64,000 nt of DNA from Patiria miniata (Eukaryota; Echinodermata; Asteroidea; Valvatida; Asterinidae), in assembly GCF_015706575.1 (NCBI RefSeq), contig NW_024037058.1, positions 15,025,547-15,089,546 on the forward strand, read 5' to 3'. The position numbers were made by a program, and so were the translations under genes. The number at the start of each line of letters is the position of its first letter. Within the stretch, counting starts at the first letter, position 1. The notes under the pieces were generated by a model. It saw nothing but the letters and a program-made list of their open reading frames with translations. It ran no database searches and was not told the origin of the DNA. Positions 10,901-20,410 of this stretch are shown piece by piece.

Positions 10901-12036
10901 TGAACACCTAAAAAAAAATTCAAAAAAAAACAACAACATTGCATCCTGTTTCCTGACGCCACTTTTTTCATCATACAATGCTATATTATCTCAATGCAGG
11001 TCCGAAATTGCAATAATGTTGAAAAGATATGAATTGAATCTGGGATTGAGAATCATTTCCACTTTTTAATTTTAGAAAAGACTTTGAAAATGCACTCGAA
11101 TCAAGATAGACTTTGTACACGACCAAAGAAGTGGCGTCTGGATACAACATTCTTTAACATTTAATAACAAAAAATAAAAATACATACAAAAATTCACCAA
11201 AAAATTCCCAAACTTTTAATTATGTAAAATGTTTAACTTTTCAGGCTCGGTCAGGTGTTTTAATTAGACCCCTGGCCTAGGCATCGATCCCAATTTAAGA
11301 CAGCCCTAGGAAAACATCTTTCATCACAACCTTAATTTCACGCTTGCACGGCACCGGCGTGAAGTCAAACTGGATGATGATGCCTAGCGGCGATATCCAG
11401 TCATCTTTCTGAGATTCTGAGATTCTGAGGCCTAAACAAACAATGTCAATGATTTTAAAAAGTTAAAACTAAAAAAATGTCAACTTTCTAAATATCTTGA
11501 AATTCTTTTTGTAACTTAATGATAAGTACGATTATAACCTTTGACTGGACTTTATGTTATAACTTAAAACAATTATTCAAACAATAAAACAATTACTTCA
11601 TTAGATTAGAAAAGTGCCGCCAATCGTGAAATTCGCAACAGGTTATCAAAGCGCGCGCGTGCGCTACTTGCCTGTGTTTCACGACACGCGCCTTCCGTGG
11701 TAGAACGTGACTCCTCAGCTACGCACAATCGTGACAATATGGCCGTGCAGAAAACTTTCGAGGTTTCTCAAACCCCCAAAAGACAAAATTTTAACGATCT
11801 CCTCGTCGCACTATTCACTGTAATTTGGCTCACTACTCACCGTAATTTGGCTGTTGAAGCATAATCTCTTCGGCCGTCTTTTCTTCCTCGGGATCCTTGA
11901 CTGTTTGAAGGAGTTGTAGCAGCTCATCTTGGGGGACTTTCGCCCCAAAATCTTTCAGGTCCGAATATCTGGTTAATTGGAAATCTTTGTCCAACCCGTT
12001 TGCGACTGGGTCGAACGGTGAACGTGGAGATCCCAT
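4935..12036 (-). CDS. SEPHS1: Selenophosphate synthetase paralog without Sec (Phe at catalytic site), complete, 7 coding exons
   Basis: Coding exons (minus): 12036-11841, 10859-10756, 9900-9751, 7971-7859, 6675-6485, 5835-5626, 5101-4935, stop TAG at 4937-4935. All have GT donors, AG acceptors and matching phases, giving about 376 residues (animal SPS1 is about 390). Landmarks in order: [19 protein letters not shown] (catalytic loop), [93 protein letters not shown] and [20 protein letters not shown]. The residue matching Sec of SPS2 or Thr of vertebrate SPS1 is Phe, and the following Cys is Ala; the loop Lys and the nucleotide-binding segments are kept. SPS1-type proteins lacking Sec/Cys are thought not to make selenophosphate from selenide and serve another, poorly understood role. 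The name SEPHS1 is by analogy; this looks like an independent local duplicate of the Sec gene at 933-1167. Confidence 0.9.
7049..7148. repeat. Imperfect hairpin in SPS paralog intron
   Basis: The left arm GTGGAACACGGAATAATGTA and following bases pair with the right arm ending TTCTGTGTTCCAC; the inner arms are TGTGTCCCACATAC and GTATGTGGGACACA. The loop is about 20 bases. It is probably a fold-back element; I see no coding potential. Confidence 0.7.
8340..8530. mobile_element. Left part of an interrupted MITE
   Basis: It contains 'caagatgcatcaagtccagtct' and 'aagaaattccaagcatacct'. These match, in inverse order, the segment at 9535-9722 and the intact-looking relative at 42640-42968. The two halves are separated by about 1 kb of DNA that carries GACTCGAGTC arrays. 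Confidence 0.45.
8807..9016. repeat. GACTCGAGTC palindromic minisatellite, block 1
   Basis: Many overlapping copies of the palindrome GACTCGAGTC are interspersed with TGACTCGACTCGAGTCAC-type monomers and CGAACAAATGA spacers. Each monomer is self-complementary, so either strand can fold. Confidence 0.85.
9345..9525. repeat. GACTCGAGTC minisatellite, block 2
   Basis: This continues the block 1 repeat after about 330 bp of unrelated DNA. Units read 'tgactcgactc.agtcacttctttaaaa' with a period of about 30 bases. Confidence 0.75.
9535..9722. mobile_element. Right part of an interrupted MITE
   Basis: It contains 'tggattcgattcatcttgat' and 'cttggcccaagacaagg'. These match the right half of the element at 42640-42968. 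See 8340-8530. Confidence 0.45.
10156..10562. mobile_element. MITE with 26-bp inverted repeats and 9-bp target duplication (Mutator-like)
   Basis: The element proper is 10165-10553. Its left end CGCAGTGGCTATCGTTACGG continues CAGCCG; the right end is the inverse with two mismatches. The direct repeat AATTTGTTA flanks it exactly (10156-10164 and 10554-10562). A 9-bp duplication suggests the Mutator-like class. The interior carries a minus-strand tRNA-like B box (GGTTGCGGGTTCACATC) near 10391-10407. It lies in intron 2 of the complete SPS gene. Confidence 0.8.
10936..11152. mobile_element. Short inverted-repeat element, copy 2 (in SPS paralog intron 1)
   Basis: This copy starts near TTGCATCCTG and CCTGACGCCACTT and ends AAGTGGCGTCTGGATACAAC, the inverse of the start. 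It shares its interior with 598-876. Its presence in the equivalent introns of both SPS genes could reflect the tandem duplication or two separate insertions. Confidence 0.6.
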
Positions 12037-12224
12037 GGTTTTTCCTGATTTCTTTGAAAAGTTTCAACAAGAGATGATTCCAGGTAGTCAAAACTACAGT
12101 AAATGGTTTCGGTGTTTCAATAAAATGTGGTCTTTGAGGTGATTTTCGCGGGAATTTCACACACAAATTGCCACGCTAAGGTGAGGGAAAATTATCCCTA
12201 GTTGGCAATGTACCGGGTGTAATA

Positions 12225-12239
12225 TCCCACAATGCATCA
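12225..12239 (+). promoter_or_regulatory. ZNF143/Staf-like motif upstream of the SPS paralog
   Basis: TCCCACAATGCATCA lies about 190 bases upstream of the start codon. Thirteen bases are identical to the motif upstream of the Sec-type gene (1335-1347), in the same orientation. The flanking DNA is otherwise clearly diverged, which suggests retention of a functional promoter site. Confidence 0.5.
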
Positions 12240-13235
12240 TTCGTCGGGCACGTTCGTACATTTCAGATAAATTGGGGATACCTGAAATCATATTCGGCCC
12301 TATAACTTCCTTCTCCTGCATATGTTGTGAAAATAAAATAAATATTCGTAATTTCTGTCTCTTTAATTCAAGAAACACCAAATAGTTAATGACACAAACA
12401 CAATTTTGGTTATTCAAATGCTCGCAAACTATTAGTAAGCTGGGGAGTTAAATGACAAATTGATTGCACTTAGGGAGTCTTACCACGTTCGCGCCACCGC
12501 GTACCAAAAGATTAGGTCGTGTCTGTTTTTATGAACCCCCAAAATACGAGCTAGTGCCTGGATGCAGGTACAATCTCGAGATGCTAGCTGAGCTACCTCG
12601 AGTGTTGAGGTTTTTTCCCTTATAGCAATGTTATTAACTGTTAGCGGGGACGAAGTTGCAATAAATCAGCAGCAATTGCATAAATTCACCCTATTAAGCA
12701 GAATTTGCATACTTTAGAAGTTATTTTTTTATGTGATTGCAATTCTCCCTTTAAGTAATTGCCTTAACCATATAGCATGGAACAGTCTGCGATCTGAGGG
12801 TTTTCAAACCTTGGCCACGTAACCGATTCGGCTCCAGAGATTTCAGTCCCCGAGACTTTGGTACTTCGTCTCATTGTAGTTTTACAATCCTCCTAGGAAA
12901 ATGTATGTTTATATAAGTAGGATATTTCCATACGGTATTTGGAGAGTAAATGTTTCTGTTATTGTGAAGGCGTGAGGTGAAGCCAAAGCTGAAAACAAAG
13001 TCGAAATTTTGAGAATGGCTAGGTCCGCTGTAGGAATATGAGCCACTACTTCATTCCACGCACAGTCGTTTTATTAACATTACAAAATAATACTGTGTCT
13101 ACTTTGATTGATGTTACAATTGAGGAAATACTAGTAATTTATCTATTCCGCATCTCCGGATTATAATAATATTTACAGAGAATACAAATTGTTACTTTTC
13201 TTCATATAGCTAGGGAGTCTCTAATGAACAAGGCG

Positions 13236-13790
13236 CAGGTGCGTACGTACGTCAGGGCTGTTAGTGAGGTACATTAGTATTAACAAAAATGCTAAGGATC
13301 GTTACACAGTGGACAAAAGCACCATTTTTTCACCAAAGCATCTCCATGGTATACCTTTTCGAAAAAAAAGACGGACGCAAAAAAATTGGATGATGGAAAG
13401 GGCATGTATGACGTCATTATGACGTCATCAGCTAATTATTACATGAAAAAATATAAATTAATAATAATCTTCAGAACTGCAAGCATCTCAACAACAAATT
13501 TGGTATCAAATTAAAGGGGACAAAAAGATCTTTCATTTGAGTGGTATGTCATTGGGATGGAATATAGTTGAGGGTGATTTTGTGGGTCAAACAAACCTTT
13601 TTGGTCAAAAGACCTGTTTTTTTTTCCGGCTAAAATCATGGATTTTGGGTAGTCACTTTGACACCTTGTTTTAACACGCAAACAGTATGTAGTATTGTGA
13701 GATGAAGTTTTTAAGTCACAGAGAAAGGCTCAAATTCTATGCCAAAAGAGTTTTTGCAATATGGATGCTCTGTGGTGCAATATGAGGCGA
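13236..13790 (+). repeat. Dispersed repeat with TGACGTCA palindromes, left copy
   Basis: It contains AACAAAAATGCTAAGGATCG, TTTTTTCACCAAAGCATCTC, GACGGACGCAAAAAAATTGG and two TGACGTCA sites near 13410-13430. The same order recurs inverted at 15838-16432. Confidence 0.75.
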
Positions 13791-15113
13791 TTCCTGGCCA
13801 CTTTCATATGACTTTTTTAGCAAACGTTTTTTTGAGATTATAAAGACAATTTATTTCACTTTTTTGTTTAGAATATACTGTTGCTCTTATAACGTTTCTA
13901 CTGTACTGAAAAGTCGAAAACCCTGTATTTTTATCTCCATTCGTTGTTCCATTTAATTCTGGAAAAAGAATTGTATCATTATGCATGACATCGCATGTAA
14001 ATATTATTGGTGCTAGGCTGCTTTCTTACATTTAGTAAATTCCGTCGTGTATGTTTGATTTATTTTCCGAGCCCTTACGGCGTGGGGCCACAGGGCCAGG
14101 GGCCTGCTTTAAGGCCCCTGAAAATGTTGGATTCTGGATGCACTGTGATTAAATAAACTGAAGTATATACTTAAACTTATAAAACCCGAAAGGATGTTTT
14201 TTGGTTCAAGTTAAAACAAAATGGTTCCACTGGAAGCGGGTGAATTTCTGTTCATAAAAATATTCACATAGGCCTAAACGATGTAGCTCTTGATATATTT
14301 GCAGTGTTATTTGTTTGTTACAGGGAATGGCAAATATAAAAGACTAACAGACCAAATGCATCTTTATGTTTATGATCGGTAGGTGGCAAGTTTAGGGCTA
14401 GGCAAGGATTTATCGGTCTACTGAGTTTTTATGAGGAAAAAACTTGCAGGGGGTAACACATGAATAGCTTTTTTATTAAAACGAAACAACACTGGAACTA
14501 GTTTCAATGGAAGCCCGTCCCACTCCTATTAGGTTGGGATGTGTGTGAACCTTGCTATTTGTTAATGTTGAGTACAGAATGCTAGCAACGTCAATGAAAG
14601 TTTTAAATGAAAAGAACAACCTTCAGGGGAAAGGTATGAACTTTGCCCCTATTGAAAGATCGAATGAAAAAAAAATGTGGCAAGCATAATCAACTTTGCC
14701 ACCATTGTCATGGCCGAGGTTATTTTTTTCGGGTCAAAGCTTCCATCATGGCGGAAATATCATAGACATGTCATGATTTTAGATACATTGAGAGAAATAT
14801 CGATTCTGCACTGCCTGAAGATTTAGAAAATACCTCCTCCTGATATTTTACAGTGTTACTTTGTGCTAGACGCTCGAAGCGCCGCGCTTAGCCGCGGCAA
14901 AACTAGAAACGAACAAAACGAAGGAGATATTTGTAGAGCAAGCATTATGTATAGCGTAGCGGCGCAATTTCAACGTCGTAGAACGCTGCTCGCTGGAACA
15001 CATTTTTGCCCGGTAGTAGGGGGTGCTGAAGCATATTTCAGCACCCCAATCCAAAAAGTTTGGGGTGCTGCAGCACCCACAGCACCCCCCGTTCCCGCGG
15101 GCTTGTTATTTTC

Positions 15114-15365
15114 ATTTCGGACTATTGAACCTTCGGACTGATTAACCTAGTAAATTCGGACTATCGAACCTTCGGATAAATAAACCTTCAGACTAATGAA
15201 CCTTCGGATTAATGAACCTTCGGACTATTGCATCAAATGTTCGGATTAACGAACCTTATTTCATTTTCGGACTAACGAACCCCCTTTTATGGACATTTTG
15301 TGCATTTAAACTATCGAACCTTCGGACTAAAGAACCTTCGGACTATTGGACCTTCGGACTATCGG
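15114..15365. repeat. Minisatellite, unit about AACCTTCGGACTATTG
   Basis: About a dozen degenerate units of 15-18 bases built on 'gaaccttcggactaatgaac'. The variants TTCGGACTATCGAA are near-palindromic. It may be the terminal array of a mobile element. Confidence 0.75.
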
Positions 15366-15837
15366 GCGGCCCCCGTTTGTAATACATTGTTAAAGGACGT
15401 ACCATCACCATTTCCGGCCACTCTGTTAATCTATTTCAGGTTACCACGTTCCTTTCTGTCTGGCTCCTAACCCATACCTCATTACCCGTAATATACAACA
15501 CATATAAGAATGTTACGTCTTCCAGCTATAGTAAATGGTCAAAACAAATGGATGTGGTAAAGACCAAATTCAAGGAGCCGCACAATTTCACACAATTTGT
15601 TTTCTGCGTGACAAATTCCGTCATTGTAGCACTTTTTTCCAAAATCAAAAATGCTTAGATTTTTCAAGAAAATTTGAAAAATAGTGACGTCACTGCAACA
15701 GCAAATCAGCTTATTGTTACTTAAATGTCACTGATTATATCACTTTTCAATTCCCTGACCCTCAAAATGTCAAATTAATTACTTGGAATCTCATCACAAC
15801 GCTTCACGACCTTATTTTCTACAATTAATTACTGTAC

Positions 15838-16432
15838 GAGCTCGGTAGTATATTGTGACGTCATTATCACGTCATAAAGTACCCTTCCTGTCATCCGATT
15901 TTTTGCATCCTACCCTACTTTTGATCGTAACACATTGGCAAAGCTTTGGTGAAAAAATGGAGCTTTTAAATACCATGTAACGATCCTTAGCATTTTTGTT
16001 ACTAATGTAGCTCGCTATAAGATGCCTCACTTTCCCGCTTATCTTTGGAACAAGTTTAAACATATTTATGATACTAATAATCAATTACAAAAACTCTTTT
16101 GGCATAGAATTTGAGCTTTTCTCTCGAACTTAAAAACAACATCTCACAATACCACATACTGTTTGCATGTTAAAACAAAGTGTCAATGTGACTACCCCAA
16201 ATCCATGATTTTAGCCAAATTTGTTGTTGTAATGCTTGTAGTTCTGAAGATTATTATCAATACATGTATATATTTTTTTCATGTAATAATTAGCTGATGA
16301 CGTCATAATGACGTCATACATGCCCTTCCCATCATCCAATTTTTTGCGTCCGTCTTTTTTTCGAAAAGGTATACCATGGAGATGCTTTGGTGAAAAAAAT
16401 TGTGCTTTTGTCCACTGTGTCACTATGTGCTT
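15838..16432 (-). repeat. Dispersed repeat with TGACGTCA palindromes, inverted copy plus partial second unit
   Basis: The reverse complement of 16432-16205 matches the left copy almost base for base over about 200 bp. It then skips about 120 bp and realigns at 'ctaaaatcatggatttgggg'. After that comes a second, more diverged unit (16000-15840) repeating the CTAAGGATCGTTAC and CACCAAAGC motifs and another TGACGTCA. Confidence 0.75.
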
Positions 16433-17718
16433 TCTGAAAGAGCACACTAATTTGTGGATGCGCTGGAACTTGGAAGGGAGGATTCACGTTTGCCCACTTC
16501 ACATTATTTCCTTGCAGATTGCACTTTACTGTAATTTATTATAAATGAGTGGCTCCATATTTACATTTTAGAGGTGCAAAATGTCCACTCCATGATCAAA
16601 AGGTGGGGGAGGGGGAGCTAGGGAGGGGAAGGGGGGGGGGGGATTTACGCCATTCAGGTGTAAACAGCCAGTAGATATTTCTAAAATGGTTTTAGGCCTA
16701 TGATATAATAATTAATCCAATTTACAATATATACGAATTTGACCCTTTATTCTACATGTCCACAAGAAGGTCACATAAGGCACGGATGGGGGGGGGGGGG
16801 TGTTGTTGTTGTTGGTCCAAACAGAACTTTTGCGGACACCAAAATTAAAAAAAGAAGACAATTGTAGTAATAATAATTACCTGTATGTCCTCCTGTCCGC
16901 AACACTTGGACACAGAGGAGTAAGGGGTATTTGCGGGGGTAAGGAGTTGCACTATTATGCAAGAGTACTTGTGCACGATCGTTGTACTTGAACAGCGCTA
17001 GCGCTCCCATTAAAAGATGGTACTCCCCATTTTTTTTTTTAGATTTTACTGGGGCCAAGTATACGGAGTAAAAAAAAACCTCTACATTTCAGCAAAAATC
17101 CCTGGATCCGCATCTGATATGTACTTCTTGTTTTTGGTTCAGGTTTTCAAGATCTTACAGTTTCGAGATATGCATGTTGCAAACACTATGTGCACCAGCA
17201 GGGGTGAAGGGGAAGGAATGGGGGAGGAATAAACGCTTCAAATAAACAACAACACATCAAAATCAGTGACAAAAAATGATAATAGTTTGGTTTCTATTTT
17301 ATTAAAAATTGGATAAGCTCCCTTTACAATACACAAGTGATCTGCAGATCCCTTTACACGAAAATATAAAAAAGAAAAGACCACCAAACAAAATCGTACA
17401 GTTCTTTCTTGTGGGTAAAAAAATCAAGATATATGACGACATTTCAAAGTTTTGGTTCACATTTGTACTTTCAAAAAGTGTATGCTTTTTTTGGTTTAAA
17501 AAGAAATGAAGGTGATGACCATTTAGTAGATTCCTGCAGTTTTAAGAATCATGTTGTTTTAAGACATTTAACACTAACACTTGTTAAAACTACAATTGCA
17601 GAAGCTGTGCCATAACAAAAAAAAGTAGAAATTTGTTCCTCACAAATTAACAGTAAAAAAATGCTTTGCATAACTATGTTGATTTATTTTAACAGTATTC
17701 ATTAAAAACTGAAAAAAA

Positions 17719-17822
17719 ATTGACTTAAGCAGGGTTTGAACCTGGGACCTCTGAACTGCTGTTCCGGTTGAGCAACGGAACGACAATCCTGAGGCTGTTC
17801 AAACCCCGCTTCAGTCAATTTC
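17719..17822. mobile_element. Small palindromic tRNA-like element
   Basis: The ends AATTGACTTAAGCAGGGTTT and (inverse) AAATTGACTGAAGCGGGGTT form about 24 bp of inverted repeat. Each arm holds a B-box-like GGTTTGAACC or GGTTTGAAC. It could be two fused, opposed SINE ends. Confidence 0.5.
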
Positions 17823-18985
17823 TTTGTAAAAAATTTTTTATTATAATGCACCTAGTCAGTTCTCCTTTGTGGTTTATATGAAAATTATTCATAATTCCCA
17901 AATCTTGAGTTGCTGATGGCAGAAAATACCAACTGAATCACAACTAAATGAGAAGGCAAAAAGGGAAGCAATTTCAAACTCGGAACACTCGGAAGGTTCC
18001 AATGGTTTCTGCATGTTCAAACATGGAACACACAATGTTTCTATAAGGAAAACCACAACATTATAACAATATGATAATTTAAAATGAATAAAACTGTTGC
18101 ACTGGACTGACCTGAAATAGTTAAATCAACCAAATGACAGGGGCTATCCTTTGCAGACCTGCAAAGGAAATGTCCCGCTAGGTCCTGAAATGTAATTAGG
18201 CCCTCTTATTTTGTTGATTATGAAATGATAATTTTAAATAAATTAAAAATGCAGCATGGTCCCCAAAAGCAGTGAAACACTTGAGAAAATGCTTACACAT
18301 TAGTTCATTTTAATACCCGAATTTCAATCTTTGCTCCTTGGTGTCATCCAGCTGAACTATTTCGGAGAATGCTTTGACTCACCAGCCAAGTTAGGTTCGA
18401 GTTCATAAAAATGCCACTAGAGTGCCTGTCTGCTGGCATTTATTTGGAGGCTTTGGGGAGCTCACTGCAGACTTGTTTACGTTGGTCTGTTTATTGTCAG
18501 TGAGTTCCGAACACAAGAATTGACATTGTAGCAGGGAATGAGCTCTGTGCACAAGTACCCCTTCAACGGCCAGAAAAGGAGAGTTGGGGGAGACCTAGAC
18601 TGGTTCCCGGTCCATCCACTGTGTATTTCGAATGATCCAAAATTATTGGGGGCGGGGGGATTAGTCTGGGAGACCAGCGCAAGTTAAATTTGAATGTATT
18701 CTCGCGCCGAAGCCTGACGCTCACGCGAAAAAGCTGTGGCTATAGATTTGGCACATTCAGAAAGTTGTGCATACTTTGTGCGCAAACTAGCATAGTACAT
18801 TACGCACACGCTGTGTGTCCTGTCCACAGGTTTCTCAAAAGTAGTAAAATACACGCCCTCTTTTGTTGGCGCACCCAGCCCATTGGAGGGCAGTACCCAA
18901 AATGGGAAGTCACTCTGGGCAAATACTGGAGTGAATTAAAAGGGTGTAGTGTACCTGGGCATAAATGTATACTTAAAAGTTGAGC

Positions 18986-19305
18986 ACTTAAAGGCACCGT
19001 AGAATCATTTGCATTTATCCAAAAAGTAACCTACTGAATTATCACAAAGCTTACTTGGACAAACGATCATACTGGTACTAATTAAAGACCCCGTGAAATT
19101 CCGTCTGGCTTGCTGTCATTTAAAAGAAATCAAGAATTTGATCAGAAGGTCGTGCTTGGTTTTCAACTGTTCTTTCGAAAAGTGTAATATTCACTGAGCT
19201 GAAACTCAACAGGTCAGGTTTTGAACATTCTTCAGATTTTGCGTGGTGTTATTATTTGAAAAGAACAAAACGCATGAAAAGCAAATGATCTTATATGCCT
19301 TTAAG
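18986..19305. mobile_element. MITE family 2, copy 1
   Basis: It starts near TTAAAGGCACCGTAGAATCA and CATTTGC and ends GCAAATGATCTTATATGCCTTTAA. It shares the body segments 'aaaaagtaac', 'cttggacaaacgatc' and 'gtgaaattccgtctggc' with 27107-27628. Next to it, 18540-18980 matches 27632-27900 ('gctctgtgcacaagtaccccttc'). Confidence 0.55.
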
Positions 19306-19372
19306 TCTGAAGAAAATAACTCTGTTAATTAATAAATCTTGAGGCCGGTTTCATTGTTCCTGAAGTTTCTTT

Positions 19373-20410
19373 TCAGTCCTGAGTGTCCTGATGTTCATCA
19401 AACAGGGCTCCCATTATTGTCAGACAGTTGATGCTGGGATGGTAGTAGTAGACTGTGGGCTGGGACCTTGACTTCGTCCTGCCAAACAAGCTTGGTTTAG
19501 GAAGGGTGACACAGTGCCTGGTGATCAGGCCCAGATCTGACATTATCTACAAGATGAAAAAAAATTGCAATGGAAATGTATATTCATAAAAAAATCTCAC
19601 ATTTAGAAAGGTAATGAGTTGCAAAGCTAGGATTTTGCAAAGAGAGGGGTTGAGGTTTTGAATTTCAAGATTTTTTCAAGGGGGCAGGTTGGGAAGGTTG
19701 AGACGTGGATACAAAGCACACAGACCAAAGGCCTTAAGCAATTAACCAAGATTTCCAATACTGCAATTCTGTTATTTCCGGAAAAAGGAAATTCGAAAAT
19801 TTTCAAGGATTATTGGTCTGGCTCCCAGTACAGCAACTTGGGTTGAATTGGTATTAGGACATGTTGGGGGTCCCATATTCTTGAGCAACACAGTTGGTTT
19901 GGTCATAATTCCAAAAAAAGGCGCAAACAGGCCTAGAGCCCCCTCCCCACAATCACGCCACTACCTCCTCCCACCCCCATCCCCAAAACATATTATGATA
20001 ATAAAAAATAAACAGGATATAGTGAGTAGCATTGGGTCTCAGCAAACTTAAGCCCTAAGAGAACAAAATAGGTTTAGACGTTATGTGGTCACGTTAAAGC
20101 CTTCCTATGATGCCCTTAACTTTCCAAAGTATTCAGAAGAAAAAAAATGAAATTTTCAATCTTGTCATTCAACAAAATAGTAAAAACAGAGAGAGAGAGA
20201 GAGAGAGAGAGACCAACCTGAAGAAGCTTGAGCGAGTCAACCTTCCTGAAGATGATCCGGAGGTGATGGACTATCTGCGACTCCTTGATGCCCGGCTCGG
20301 CTAGGATTTTAAGAGCGATGCCCCTGATCATCTTGCACAGCTCAGGCCGATTCACCTTGCCGTTCACCTTGCACCAGGGACGCGGGACAAAATCAACTGG
20401 CTCGTAGACA
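19373..20410 (-). CDS. GTF3C1: GTF3C1 C-terminal exons and stop
   Basis: Exon 20410-20218 reads VPRPWCKVNGKVNRPELCKM, then EPGIKESQIVHHL and DSLKLLQ, matching vertebrate '[20 protein letters not shown]', 'RPGIPES' and 'VAVLELLQ'. The final exon 19546-19373 reads IMSDLGLITRHCVTLPKPSL and YYYHPSINCLTIMGALFDEH, then stops at 19375-19373. A (GA)n run (20189-20212) lies just inside the intron after the donor at 20217. Confidence 0.9.

Larger units (their letters stand above)
12240..18985. other. Intergenic repeat-rich region
   Basis: I find no supportable gene between the SPS pair and the end of GTF3C1. The region holds inverted copies of a TGACGTCA-containing repeat (13236-13790 and 15838-16432), a 'ccttcggacta' minisatellite, G-rich tracts near 16600 and 16787, and a small palindromic tRNA-like element at 17719-17822. 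The open frames here are short, lack splice context and match nothing I recognise. Confidence 0.6.

Noticed and set aside
12540..12605. Possible minus-strand tRNA (TAGCTCAGCTAGC-like A box)
   Set aside because: No B box at a proper distance and no acceptor-stem pairing.
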